This document shows, in pieces, positions 37,783-49,074 of a DNA stretch of 64,000 nucleotides (within the stretch, counting starts at the first letter, position 1; every line of letters begins with the position of its first letter). This stretch comes from Hirsutella rhossiliensis (lineage: Eukaryota; Ascomycota; Sordariomycetes; Hypocreales; Ophiocordycipitaceae), in the NCBI RefSeq assembly GCF_020360975.1, contig NW_025408687.1:372001-436000 (forward strand). Direction: 5' to 3'. The notes beneath the pieces were generated by a model, which did no database searches, was not told the DNA's origin, and saw only the letters and a list, made by a program, of their open reading frames with translations. The translations under genes and the position numbers were made by a program.

Positions 37783-39872
37783 GCCTCCCTTAAAGAGTAG
37801 ATTTATATACTCTTTACTAATTTATTTATAGTAGTATATATATAGGGTAAAAACCTAATTTAGGAAAACTATTCTTATACCTTAATAGGATATATAAAAA
37901 CCTATTCTTTCTTAGGAAAAGAATCCTTAGGTATATACTAATAGAAAAACCTATAGTAGGAAAAATCTATAGTTATAATAATTATTTATAGGATAACCTT
38001 TTATAAGGTAAACCCTATTATTACTAGGAAAATCTTAATAGATAAAAACCTAGTAAATATTTCTCTAGGAAACCTAAAAAGGAAAAACCTAGTAAAGGAA
38101 AGATATAGAAAGTATAAGAAATATCTAAAAACCCCTTTTAATTGCTTAGGAACTTATATTAAGGATAGACTATCTTTAAATTTATAGAGTAATCTAAGTA
38201 TTAATTCCTTTATAAAAATATTAGCTATATTATCTTTTAATTTAATATAAAAAACTCTAATTTCCCCTTCTCTTATACTAGTTCTAGTATAGTAATAGGC
38301 TAATCTTATATACTTAGACCTTTTATAAAACTCTAGATTTTCTACTAATTTAATAGTAGTAGTATTATCCGTTAAAATAAGAGGTATAGTATTAGGAATC
38401 TTAATAGATAGATCCTTAGTAATATTTTTAAAAAGTATATTTAAATAAATAGCTTCTTTATTTACCTCCCTAAGGCTAATATACTTTACTTCGTAGGTAG
38501 AAAGGGCAATAGCTTTTTACTTAGAGTAAGCCTAGCTTATTATATTATTATATATATAAAAATAGTAACTAGAAAAGGATTTTCCGTCCGTTAAATCTAA
38601 CGCCTAGCTAGAGTTAGTAAAACCCTTTATATATAGATAGGTAAAAGGGATATTATAATTATATTTAATCTTTAGGCTAGGGATTTTATTTAAATATTTC
38701 TAAATTATATTTAAAGCTTTAAAATATATTTAGTCGGGCTTAGCTATAAATCTAGCGTAGGAAATTATAGAATATAAGATATCTAGCCTAATAAATAAGG
38801 CTAAGTATAATAGAGATCCTATTTCTTTCTAAAATTATAATATATCTTCCTTAAAAGGTAATTCCTTTACTTTTATAAGCTTAAAGCCTACTATAGCGGG
38901 TAAATTTAAAGTTCCTAAACCTTCTTTATTAAATTCCTTTAATTTATTTAAGGTATAATTTTCTTAGGATATATATAGCTCTTTATTTTCTCGGTTTATT
39001 ATAATATTTAGACCTAAGAAGTCTTTTATATCTCTTAAGATAGTAAAATCTAGGAATTTAGATAATTCTTTAAATAATCTTTCTTCTTTATAGATTTAAA
39101 GGGCCCTACTATAAGAAAGTCGTCGACGTAAATTACTAAGGCTATACTATAGTCCTTATTTATATAACGACCGGTATTATTCCTAAGGGATAAACCTATC
39201 GAGGGGTTTATATTAGTAGATATAATAGGGCGTAGTCTAAGTAATAATAAGTATATTATATTAGTAATAAGTTAGAGGTCGTAGACCGTAGACTATAACT
39301 AGGTAATTAGAATTAAAGATAGAATTATAATAAAGATCTATATTAAAAGCTAGAGAGCTATCTATTTAAAGGAGTAAAAGTAGGTAGCTATATATACCTA
39401 TAAAGACTATCCTTAGATTATAGGCCTAGCTATAATCCCTAACGTTAGATCGTATAGAGCGTAGTAATCTCGTTAATCTTAGATTACTTAGATCTCTACG
39501 ATCCCCTCGATCCTATATCTATTAAATAGTTATACTAACTATTTATCCGTTAAACCGTATTATATACTTAACGCGGTCGACCGTTAGCGGCCTAGTAGCT
39601 ATAGTCGTAATAATTTATAAATACTCCTTTATTTATTAAAAGAGGAAGAAATCTAAGATTATTTAGTATAATTCTTAAATAATTATACTAGAGCTTAGGA
39701 CTTTATTTTAGGCTATATAATACTTTCTTTAGCTTTACTTTAATTTAACCGGTTTTATATAAGTCTAGGAATTTAGTTAATTTAATTCCTTTAGCTTTAT
39801 AAGCCAATCTATATTTTAAATAATATTCTTTAAAAGCGTATTCTTTATAGCCTATAGGAAGATCGATATATA
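37783..39872 (-). pseudogene. CopC copy 1 pol, 3' part (RT and RNase H)
   Basis: Minus-strand remnant matching CopC copy 2 at 44194-45810. RNase H lies at about 38400-38160. The RT box YVDD is preserved at 39119-39130 because its codons GTC-GAC-GAC contain neither TpG nor CpA. A solo GypM LTR interrupts RT at 39163-39612, directly upstream of the box. The piece ends at the LINE target site (ATCGATATATA, 39862-39872) and resumes at 53246. Confidence 0.88.
39163..39612 (-). repeat. Solo GypM-family LTR in CopC copy 1 (450 bp)
   Basis: TSD ATTTA at 39158-39162 and 39613-39617. CopC copy 2 shows the empty site near 45556. Its TATAACGACCGG half matches the GypM LTR; its GTCGTAATA half, about 39440-39600, matches only the solo LTR at 27635-28084. 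Confidence 0.92.
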
Positions 39873-39890
39873 TTATTATTATTATTATTA
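39873..39890 (-). repeat. LINE 3' tail, (TTA)6
   Basis: Six TTA units on the plus strand, (TAA)n in LINE sense, directly next to the target duplication. Simple A-rich repeats end several LINE clades. Confidence 0.85.
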
Positions 39891-40019
39891 AGATTACGTT
39901 AAGGACCTAGCTAGAGGTATCTAAAACTTTAATATTAAATAGGAGGGAAAAACTAAAGTACTTAAGGGAAAACCCTCCCTTCTTTTAGTATAGGTCTACC
40001 TTAAACGAGGTCGTAGTAG

Positions 40020-40500
40020 TAATATATAGGAAATTTACGCTAGCTATCGCGGGCTCCTCCCGCGAAATCGCGTTTTAGCGCGGGCCCTCTTAGGCTATAG
40101 CCGCTACTATCCCGAGCGGCCGCGGCCCGGGCTCGCTAGCCCGGGCCTAGGGTTATAGGTAATAGTCTCTCTCTAGGGGCCTAACTTACGGGCGCTTTTA
40201 TTTATCCTAGCTCCCGCGTTATAGCTACGTAGCCGCGGTTACATCGGCTTATCGGTCTATTAGTTAGTAGGGTAGGTAATATCCGGTTACCGGGCCGGGC
40301 GCTAGTATAGGTCGCTCTTAGGTAGGGCCGGCTAATCGAAATTTAGTCGGCCGGCTCCGCTAATCGTAAATCGGTTCCTATCTAGCTACGCGACTTCCCG
40401 ATTAAAGGCGCGGCGGCCTATATTTACCCTCTATCTTATAGTTACTAATTACGCGCGCCTAGCTCGCGCCTATATATACCTGCCCTCCCCCCTTAGTTTT
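40020..40500 (+). promoter_or_regulatory. GC-rich stretch with possible core promoter
   Basis: A GC-rich island inside AT-rich surroundings, with GCGGCCGCGGCCCGGGC near 40117 and repeated CCGGCC-type blocks. It ends with CTATATATACCTG at about 40469 followed by a pyrimidine-rich leader (CTCCTCCTATCCCTC). The arrangement resembles a TATA-type promoter reading right into the ORF at 40870, but no promoter activity can be proved from sequence. Confidence 0.4.
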
Positions 40501-40869
40501 ATACGTGCCTCCTCCTATCCCTCTATTATCTATTTCTTTCGTAGGCCTAACTACTACCTCGCCCGCCTTATTTCTATAACTCCGGGTCTCCTTAATACCG
40601 TATCTAGTTTGCTCGTCGTCGCGTTATAATATCTAACTAGGAAGCCGACTTAGGTAATAGCGGCTTACCTCCTTTAAAACCCCCTCCTTATAAAAAAGTC
40701 GCTATAGTAGCGGGATCGGAGCGCTCTATCTTATATTTTATATATATCGGGCGTCTTACTAATAAGCTTACTTATAAGTCCTTTACTAGCTATTAAAACT
40801 AGTCTTATATATATTAATCCTAGCTTTATCTTAGGTTAGTCCTACCTTTAGTATTTTTACTAACTTTAA

Positions 40870-42300
40870 TAGCTATAAAGGCTAAAGCGTATATCGCTTA
40901 CGCCGACTTTAACTAGTCTTATTACTAAGTAAGTAACCCTTTCCCGCTATAATACTATCTAAGTTTAGTGCTAATCTAAGTTCTAGATTACCTTTAAAGG
41001 TAAGGAGGCCGCTAATACCCTCTATTAAGTATAGTCCGAGGTCGATAGCCCTTCCCTTATTAAGGGTTCGGTATAAGAGCGCTTTTATCGTGCTACTCTA
41101 GAAACTTATATTTACGCTAGTCGGAAGGCCCCTACCGCTAAGGGTAAGGGCGCGTTAAGCGAGTCCGCCCTTAGTCTAGCTACGGTCGCTAAGAATATAA
41201 AGACGCTTACGTCGGCCTTTACCTATTTTATAGACGATACCCGCTATATATATAAGTCCTTAGAGAAATACTTAAGTAAGTTTAGTAACGCTATTAAGAC
41301 CCTAGCCTAGGTCGGGCCTAAGTTGCTTTTAGTCGCCTAGAAGACTCTTATAGCGGTTAATAATCTTACTAACTATTTCTATCTTATTACTAGCGATAGC
41401 CCCGATATAGAGGATAGCGGCTTTAATCTTACTAGTCTTACTAGGCCTATTCTAGCCCTAATCCCCGTTAATAAAAGGAAGGGCAAAGGTAAGGGTAAGG
41501 CGGTAGCCGCGTCTAAGGCCCTATTTAAGGCTAAGGCTAAGGTATTTATACCCGCGGCCGTTATAGAGCTAGCTTAGGAGCTAACCGCGTCTCCCTTTAA
41601 CGCCGAGCTATAGCTTAGTAGTTCTCTTAGCGCCGAGCCCGCCCTAAAGCGTCCCTATCTTACGTCGCCTACCGATCCTACTAACGCTCTTAACTTTATT
41701 TAGTAGCGTCTTTATAGCTATCGCGGTTTAGTCTTAGCTAAGATTATTATTAGTCTTAACCTCGATTAGATCTATAGTTATAGTATAAGCTATAGCGAAC
41801 GCCTCTATACCGCTATTAGTATAAGTCTTACCTTAGTATAGACCTTAGTCGTTACTTTATCTTATAAGCTAGCCGTCTAAGCTAGCTCCGGTTTAGGTTT
41901 AAGGTTAGGTCTATTCGGTCGTCGTTAGGGTTCTCGTAGCGGTAGTAGTTCCTATACTCCTCGTAAGCCTTAGGTTACTCCCTCCTATACTCCGCGTATT
42001 ACCTTAGGGGGGTCTTATTATTCCTACTACGATAGCGAGGCGGACGTTACTACTAACGAGCTAGGCTAAGGTTATAGTTTAAGGGGGGCTAGTTATCGGC
42101 TCTATCTTAGTTCGGTTCTAGGTTAGGTCTTATTTAGTTATAGTCTTTTAATAGTAAGTCTTATTCTATAGCTATTAAGGTCGGTTTAGTTAGGTTATAT
42201 TAGTTTTATTTAGTCTATAGTTTAATCGGCGAGGTTTACGCTTAATCTAGGTCTAGTTCGGTTAAAGCTATAGTCTTATAATCGTAAGTCCTCTCTCTTT
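40870..42300 (+). pseudogene. Degenerate plus-strand ORF inside the LINE 3' region
   Basis: A plus-strand frame (codon register through TTT at 40993) with rare RIP-type stops and codons of RNY character. Readable parts: FKGKEAANTLY (40993), TLETYIYASRKAPTAKGKG (near 41100), SLATVAKNIKTLTSAFTYF (near 41175), RKGKGKGKAVAASKALFKAK (near 41480), then a serine/proline/glycine-rich region about 41880-42300. No known domain. A basic segment plus disordered tail would suit a gag-like or nucleic-acid-binding protein, but this is inference. The frame remains open further right only as the antisense shadow of LINE ORF2, so the 3' end is uncertain. Confidence 0.5.
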
Positions 42301-43625
42301 CTAGGTCGCCCTAGTAAGGGAGGTAGTTAGCTAAGGTAGTCTTAGTTAGGACCGCTCTATCCCTAGCGCGACCCTGGTTTTATTATCTAGTATATCTATA
42401 TATAGCCTTTAAGCTAGGTTAAATTAGCGGAGCCTACTTAAGCGGAGGAACTATTACGCTAGCGGCGCTATAGTCCTTTTCCCTTAAAGGCCCGCTTTTA
42501 TATTACCTACGTCCTAGGCCTATATTAAGAGGGACTCCCTTACCTTTACTATTAATAGATAGTCGATTATTATATAGTAGATAGTATCCTATCTTTATCT
42601 ATAGGTATATATTAGCGAAACTACGCTAGGGACCTATTAGTCGAAGAGAAAGTTATTAAGCCTAATCTTTCCTATATATATTTAGGTAATTACCGTGCTA
42701 ATATACTTAGGGAGGCCCTTATAACGGTCTAGCGTTATCGCTTTATCGAACTAAGGTAGGAAGTCGGTAGGGTAGAGGGTAGTCCGGTATTATTAGATCG
42801 CGTCTTCCTTAGCGTTTTATTAAGCGGCCTATTCCTCGTTTAGCCTTTTAAGCGACTTAGCTTTATCTAAGAGGTCGTCCGTTCCTATTTAGCTCTAGAC
42901 CCCCCTTATCTCCTCCGCGAGGGGGGGTCTACCTAGAGGTAGTACCGCCGGGGGTCTACCCTCTCTCTAGCGTCGCCTCCTTTTAAGTATACCCGCGACC
43001 GCGTTAAACGCGCGTTAGATTTAGCTTAGGAGCCCTAAGTCTTCTAGCCTCTAGAGGGTATCTATTATTCTTTAGTTTAAGTAAAGGTCGATTAAGGGCA
43101 CCTATGCCTCCGCTTCGACTTAGTAGACTAAGGTCGCGCGGTAGGCACCCGTTACTACCTAGAGGTAAGCTAACTAGTCCTAGGTAAGGTCCCGCGTAAT
43201 TCTATATAGTTTCCCCCCTATAGGCGTTATCTTATAGAATATAATTATAGCGTAAGAGATTAAGGACCGGATTACCTTACTATAGACTTCCTTAGCGCGT
43301 AGTAGGGTATAGCCCTATATAGACGCCGCGAGCCCGGTTAGGGCTATAGTCTAGCGCTTTAACTTTACTCGGAGTTATTTTAAGTACGCCTTCTAGCGTA
43401 GTTTCCGGTACACCTAAACCCCTAGTAGGCGGGCCTCTTAGACCGGGGTTACTACGTTAGCCCTAAGGTAGACCGGCGTCGTTATCGCTTATCTCCTTTA
43501 TATAAAGTATATTAATTCGCTCTTTAATAGTTCGAAAGTAACCGTAAACTTAGTCGCTTATTCCGCGTATACCCTCTAGGCTTCCTTTAAGCGTGCTACT
43601 ATAGTAGCCTCGTTAGGTCTAATAC

Positions 43626-44193
43626 TCTTAAGGTATATAAGCAAAAGCGGAATTTTAGGAAATCAAGGAATCACGTAAGACTACGTGATAGAGGGGAAGA
43701 AGGAGTATAAGGTAGGATTTTCAACGGAATTTATTGGTCGTGTATTAGTGTGTGGAAGAGGTGTTTAAGATAATAATTCTCTATCTATCTACTAGCGGAC
43801 ATGCTGTCTTATATAGACAATTGTAGCTGAACGGAAGAACCTTTCGGGACCAGATTTAGGCTGCCGTATAGCCCTGAGACTAGGGAATTCCGTGATACCT
43901 CGAGTGAATCTAGAAGTGTCTTGGTTCCACTGATATTCGTGTTTGAAGGAGGTTGGTCGTGCCGGTGTTCTTAAGAGGTCTTAGCTAGCATTCTAAGCTA
44001 GCTCTATTCCTTCGATTCCCGATTGTACGATAACCGGCAACCCGTTTAATGCATAATAACATGCAAAATGACGAGCGATTCTTACTCTATAGGATGAGAT
44101 TTTGTCTATAATTAATATACTACCTATTAGCTTACATAATCGGGAGAGTATATTATAGCTGCTTTATTTATAGTAGGAACACCGTTCCTTACA
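43626..44193 (-). repeat. CopC copy 2 3' LTR (568 bp)
   Basis: Left LTR, the 3' LTR in coding sense. On the minus strand it starts TGTAAGGAACGG with the TG still intact, and ends CCTTAAGA. The terminal GA rather than CA is seen in all CopC LTRs, and the limits are fixed by target duplications. Confidence 0.94.
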
Positions 44194-44551
44194 GCCTCCC
44201 TTAAAGAGTAGATTTATATACTCTTTACTAATTTATTTATAGTAGTATATATATAGGGTAAAAACCTAATTTAGGAAAACCATTCTTATACCTTAATAGG
44301 ATATATAAAAACCTATTCTTTCTTAGGAAAAGAATCCTTAGGTATATACTAATAGAAAAGCCTATAGTAGGAAAAATCTATAGTTATAATAATTATTTAT
44401 AGGATAATCTTATATAAGGTAAAACCTATTATTGCTAGGAAAATCTTAATAGATAAAAACCTAGTAAATATTTCTCTAGGAAACCTAAAAGGAAAAACCT
44501 AGTAGGGGAAAGCATAAGAAATATCTAAAACCCTTTTAATTGCTTAGGAAC

Positions 44552-44836
44552 TTATATTAAGGATAGACCGTCTCTAAATTTATAGAGTAATCTAGGTCTT
44601 AATTCCTTTATAAAAATATTAGCTATATTATCTTCTAATTTAATATAAAAAACTCTAATTTCCCCTTCTCTTATACTAGTTCTAGTATAGTAATAGGCTA
44701 ATCTTATATGCTTAGACCTTTTATAAAATTCCGGATTTTCTGCTAATTTAATAGTAGCAGTATTATCCGTTAAAATAGGAGGTATAGTATTAGGAATCTT
44801 AATAGATAGATCCTTAGTAATATTTTTAAAAAGCAT
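44552..44836 (-). pseudogene. CopC copy 2 RNase H domain, open fragment
   Basis: 94-codon open stretch, the longest ATG-started frame in the window. It has the Copia RNase H end: DNTATIKLAENPEFYKRSKH (family pattern DNQ-AI-LA-NP-H-RSKHID) followed by YYYTR, then VFYIKLEDNIANIFIKELRP (pattern V-T-D--AD--TK-L). The ATG is internal; upstream RNase H and RT continue to the right with RIP stops. RNase H removes the RNA strand during cDNA synthesis. Confidence 0.85.
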
Positions 44837-46900
44837 ATTTAAATAAACAGCTTCTTTATTTGCCTCCCTAAGGCCAATATACTCTGCTTCGTAGGTAGAA
44901 AGGGCAACGGCCTTCTACTTAGAGCAAGCCCAGCTTATTATATTATTATATATATAAAAACAGTAACCGGAAAAGGATTTTCCGTCCGTTAAATCCGACG
45001 CCCAGCTAGAGTCGGTAAAACCCTTTATATATAGATAGGTAAAAGGGATATTGTAATTATATTTAATCTTTAGGCTAGGGAATTTATTTAAATATTTCTA
45101 AATTATATTTAAAGCCTTAAAATGCGTCTGGTCGGGCTTAGCCGCGAATCTAGCGCAGGAAATTACAGAATATAAGATATCTGGCCTAGTAAATAAGGCT
45201 AAGTATAATAGAGATCCTATTTCTTTCTGAAATTGCAATATATCTTCCTTAGAAGGTAATTCCTTTGCTTTTATAAGCTTAAAGCCTACTATAGCGGGTA
45301 AATTCGAAGTTCCTAAACCTTCTTTATTAAATTCCTTTAATTTATTTAAGGTATAATTTTCTTAGGATATATATAGCTCTTTATTTTCTCGGTTTATTAT
45401 AATATTTAGACCTAAGAAGTCTTTTATATCTCCTAAGATAGTAAAATCTAGGAATTTAGATAATTCTTTAAATAATCTTTCTTCTATTATAGATTTAGAG
45501 GCCCTACTATAAGAAAGTCGTCGACGTAAATTGCTAAGGCTATACTATAGTCCTTATTTATAAATACTCCTTCGTCTATTAAAAGAGGAAGAAATCCGAG
45601 ATTATTTAGTATAATTTTTAAATGATTATACTAGAGCTTAGGACTTTGTTTTAGGCCATATAATGCTTTCTTTAGCTTTGCTTTAATTTAACCGGTTTTA
45701 TATAGGTCTAGGAATTTAGTTAATTTAATTCCTTTAGCTCTATAGGCTGATCTATGTTTTAAATAATATTCTTTAAGAGCGTATTCTTCGTAGCCTATAG
45801 GAAGATCGATATATACTTCGCTATCTATATCGGCATATACGAAGGCATTTGTTATATCTATTTGCAAAGCTTCGAATTCGTAGATAATAGCTAAAATAAG
45901 CAGAATTCTAATAGATTCGGGTCTAGCCGTAGTCGAGAAGGTATCTAAGAAATCTAAGCTATAGATCTGCTTAAATCCCTGTATTACGAAACGGGCTTTA
46001 TATTTTATTATATTATTTTGACTATCCTTCTTAATAGTATAGACCTAGCGGCCTCCTATAGCCTCCCTATCCCTAGGAGGTAGGAAAATTCTAAGTTTTA
46101 TATTTAATTAGCTAGATAATTTCCTTAATTATAGCTTCTTTCTAAAATGCTATTTTAGGCTATTTATTGCCTGTTTATAGGTCTTTAGAATTTTTAGATC
46201 CTGATTTTCTATACTAGCTAGAATTAACTCTATAAAATCGCAGTTTAGAAATAAATTAACGTTAGGGTATTCGATATAGTTAGAATCGAACCCTTCCGGC
46301 TTCTTAGGTAATTCTACTACTATTTTACTAGTAGTAGGAATAGGATCGTTATTTAGAGACTCTTCTTCATAGAGGCGAGGACTTTTATCTCTAGGTTCTC
46401 TAGTAGCTTCCTCTATAGGGATATAGCTTTCTAGCTTATCTTTATTCGGAATAGAATTAAAATCAAAGGTATTATTACTACTAAAGATTTCTAGATTTTT
46501 TATAAATTTATTTTCTAGTATAGTAATATCTCTAGAGATAGTAATCTTTCTCTTAGAAAAATCCTAGATTTTATATGCATTTTCTAAATAGCCTACTATT
46601 ATTCCCTTAAAAGCTCTATTATCTAGCTTATCTTTAGGGTCTTTATTTTTATAATATATAAGGCTTCCGAAGGTCTTAATTTTATTTAAGGTCTCGAAGG
46701 GTAGTATTATATTATCCCTCTTTTCTATAGGACTTTTAAATCCTATCGTAGAATACGGTGATCTATTATATAAATAGGTAGCTGTTAAAACAGCTTCTCC
46801 CTATAGGTATTTAGGAAGCCTAGTAGTAAATAAAAGAGCTCGTACTTTTTCTAATATTATACGATTTATTCTTTCTATTCTACTATTAGATTTAGGCGTC
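44837..46900 (-). pseudogene. CopC copy 2 RT and connecting region
   Basis: Minus-strand Copia RT with the catalytic box YVDDFLIVG intact at 45518-45529 (codons for the four core residues GTC/GAC type plus TAC). It corresponds to 38480-39872 plus 53257-54350 in copy 1. An intact catalytic site does not mean activity: stop codons and small deletions lie on both sides, including a lost base near 46150 and two near 46385 relative to copy 1. Confidence 0.85.
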
Positions 46901-46949
46901 CTAGGAGGACTAGAATTAAAGGTAATTCCTTCCTTTTCGTAGTAGAGCT

Positions 46950-47360
46950 TTATTTTATATATAAATTCTTTAGCATTATTAGAAAATGCTTCTCTAATCC
47001 TAGTATTTTTAGGTTATTTTCTACCCTATTTTTAAATTCTAGGAACCCATCTAAAGCTTCCCTTTCTTCAAGAAGGTATATTTCTAGATATCGGGTTCCT
47101 ACGTCTAGGAAAGAAATATAATAGTGATATTTATTATAAGTAGGCACTTTAATTGGCCCTAAATATCTAATACTATTTTTCTAAATAGAATAAGACTTAT
47201 ACGAGGTTGTTTATTAACCTTATTCGTTGCTTTAGCTCTAATGCATATTTCGCACTGCCTTATTTTATTTTCCTCTTCTAGAGGCATTTTTATATCCTTA
47301 TTATATCTTTTTAATATTTCTAAAATAGCCCTACTATTTATATGCCCTAAGCGTAAGTGC
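46950..47360 (-). pseudogene. CopC copy 2 integrase (zinc finger and core start)
   Basis: HHCC finger readable about 47350-47215: LGHINSRAILEILKRY then CEICIRAKATNKVNKQ. The catalytic core starts YYISFLDVGTRYLEIYLLEE within an ATG-started 65-codon frame (47147-46950); the Asp of FLD is the first catalytic residue. After RVENN the frame departs from the family because a base is missing; copy 1 at about 54470 reads on as NPKNTRIREVFSNNAKEF. Integrase inserts the cDNA and makes the 5-bp target duplication. Confidence 0.87.
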
Positions 47361-48180
47361 TAAGTATAAAAATCTATATCCTTTGCTTTTAAAGACGTAA
47401 TAAGGATCGATTGGCTTTCTAATAAAGGTTCTATAGGAATATAATATAATTTATTTCTAAGAAATCCTTTAGTAAGGACCTTAGCCTTATTATCTAATAA
47501 AAGGACTTTATTTCCTCCTATTAAGGCATAGGTATTATTAAAATAAGATTAGGATAGTATATTTACCCCTAATTCGGGTATATAAAAGCAGTCTCGAAGG
47601 ATATACCTTTTTCTAGATCGGAACTTAAATACTAAGTCCCCTTTCCTTTTACTAATATAAAGGAAGCTTTTCCTAGCAAACTTTAGACTTAATTTCTTTA
47701 TAGTTAATAAGGAAATTCTTATTAGATACTATATACCTAGTAGCTCCGGTATTATATATAAAATCAAAGATCCTTTTATTCTTATAACTAGAAATCCTCC
47801 TTCTCTTGCCTTTAAGACTAATTCCTTTATTCTAGGAATCGAGGCTTTTAGAGGTCCTAAAAGAGAGTCTTTATTAGCATCTGCTATAGGTAATTATAGA
47901 GGTTAAAATTACCTCTAAATCCTTAGACGTATGCATAGGGTCAGGGCCTAGAGAGGTCTATAAGGTCGATATCTAGGTCTATATTTTCTTCTTACGAAGC
48001 TATATTTAAGACCTTATTACTATCTTCCGAATCGGACTCTAGCTCGGTAATTCGAGCCTTCCTTCTTTTATTAGTAGTAGAAATACTACTAGAAGGGGAT
48101 TTCTTCTTAGAAGAAGAAAAAGAAGAAGATTTTCTCTTCTTAGAAATTCGAGTCCTATCGTCCTTTTTTCCTTTATTTAA
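47361..48180 (-). pseudogene. CopC copy 2 protease region
   Basis: Aspartic protease motif near 47765-47729 reads FIYNTGATRYIVSN. The catalytic Asp of DTGA has become Asn through a G-to-A change, and the following His of GATRH is Tyr, so the processing protease is dead even in this youngest copy. Toward the right the sequence leads into the charged C-terminal part of gag. Confidence 0.78.
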
Positions 48181-48960
48181 TACCTAATAAGCGGGAGCCT
48201 TATTCGGGTATAATTTATAGCAATTTGCTATAAAATGCCCTGGTTTTTTGCATTCCTTATAATAAGGAGTATCCGTAGAATTTCTATGGGATTTCTAAGG
48301 CTTCCTTCGTATTAGGAAGGCTTTCTCCGAAGATTCGTCTATATCCTCTATTCTTCTAGCTTCGTCTAAAAGACTAGCTGTAAGGGTTTCGAGGGTAAAC
48401 GCCGTAGAATTATACCTAAGGCTCTGCGTAATATTTGTAATATAGCTTCTAAATTCCTTATTAAGGCAATTAAGAATCCATGCTATAAGAACAACTTTTA
48501 GAATTTCTATATTACGGGATTTTAAATCCTCGTAGATTTCCTTTACCTTATAAAGGTATTTCTCTAAATTAGAGTCCGAGGGACTAAGATTAAAGAGCTG
48601 CTTAATAAGCAGATAATTCGACGAAAAGTTCGACGGATTATATAGCTTTTTAAGCTCATCCCACGCTTCTTTAGCATTTTTTAGATGCCGAATTTATATT
48701 AAGGGACTATCTTCGACTCGAAGGAATATTATAGATAAAGCCTCCGTAGTCTATATATAATTTGCTTGCTCTAGAGCAGCAATAAGCTTTTCTTTTATAA
48801 GGATAGCTTCTATCCTCGTAGTCTATAAGGTATAATTTAAATTTCCCTTAAGTCTAGTAAATTCGTATTCTTTCTATCTACCTATTTTATATAAATTCGG
48901 TATTATTTCGTTCGTAGGGATCGAGAAGTCTAGACGGGAGTTTAAGAGCGTAGGAAGGTA
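48181..48960 (-). pseudogene. CopC copy 2 gag with zinc knuckle
   Basis: Gag C-terminal knuckle at 48220-48261 reads YKECKKPGHFIANC: three of four ligands remain and the first Cys is Tyr. A run of Ser/Lys-rich sequence (about 48050-48180) follows the knuckle. The region up to about 48960 is readable as a gag capsid-like domain with stops; no reliable start codon. Confidence 0.75.
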
Positions 48961-49059
48961 AAAGAAGTCGGGGGGAATTTCGAAAGGAATTTTAATTGAA
49001 TATTTCGACGAGGAATTTCAAAGGTATAAGTAGTTGATTTCCTAGCTTAAAAGGAGCAA

Positions 49060-49074
49060 GCCGGGCTTATAACC
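49060..49074 (-). other. CopC primer-binding site, half initiator tRNA-Met type
   Basis: Plus-strand GCCGGGCTTATAACC abuts the 5' LTR. It equals the anticodon stem-loop of initiator tRNA-Met, GCCGGGCTCATAACC, with one C-to-T change at a CpA. Drosophila copia is known to prime from such an internally cut initiator tRNA. The same sequence is at 56521-56535 in copy 1. Confidence 0.7.

Noticed and set aside
42330..43330. Continuation of the 40870 plus-strand frame
   Set aside because: Here the minus strand encodes the clearly recognisable LINE ORF2 C-terminus in codon-aligned register, so the open plus frame is a shadow.
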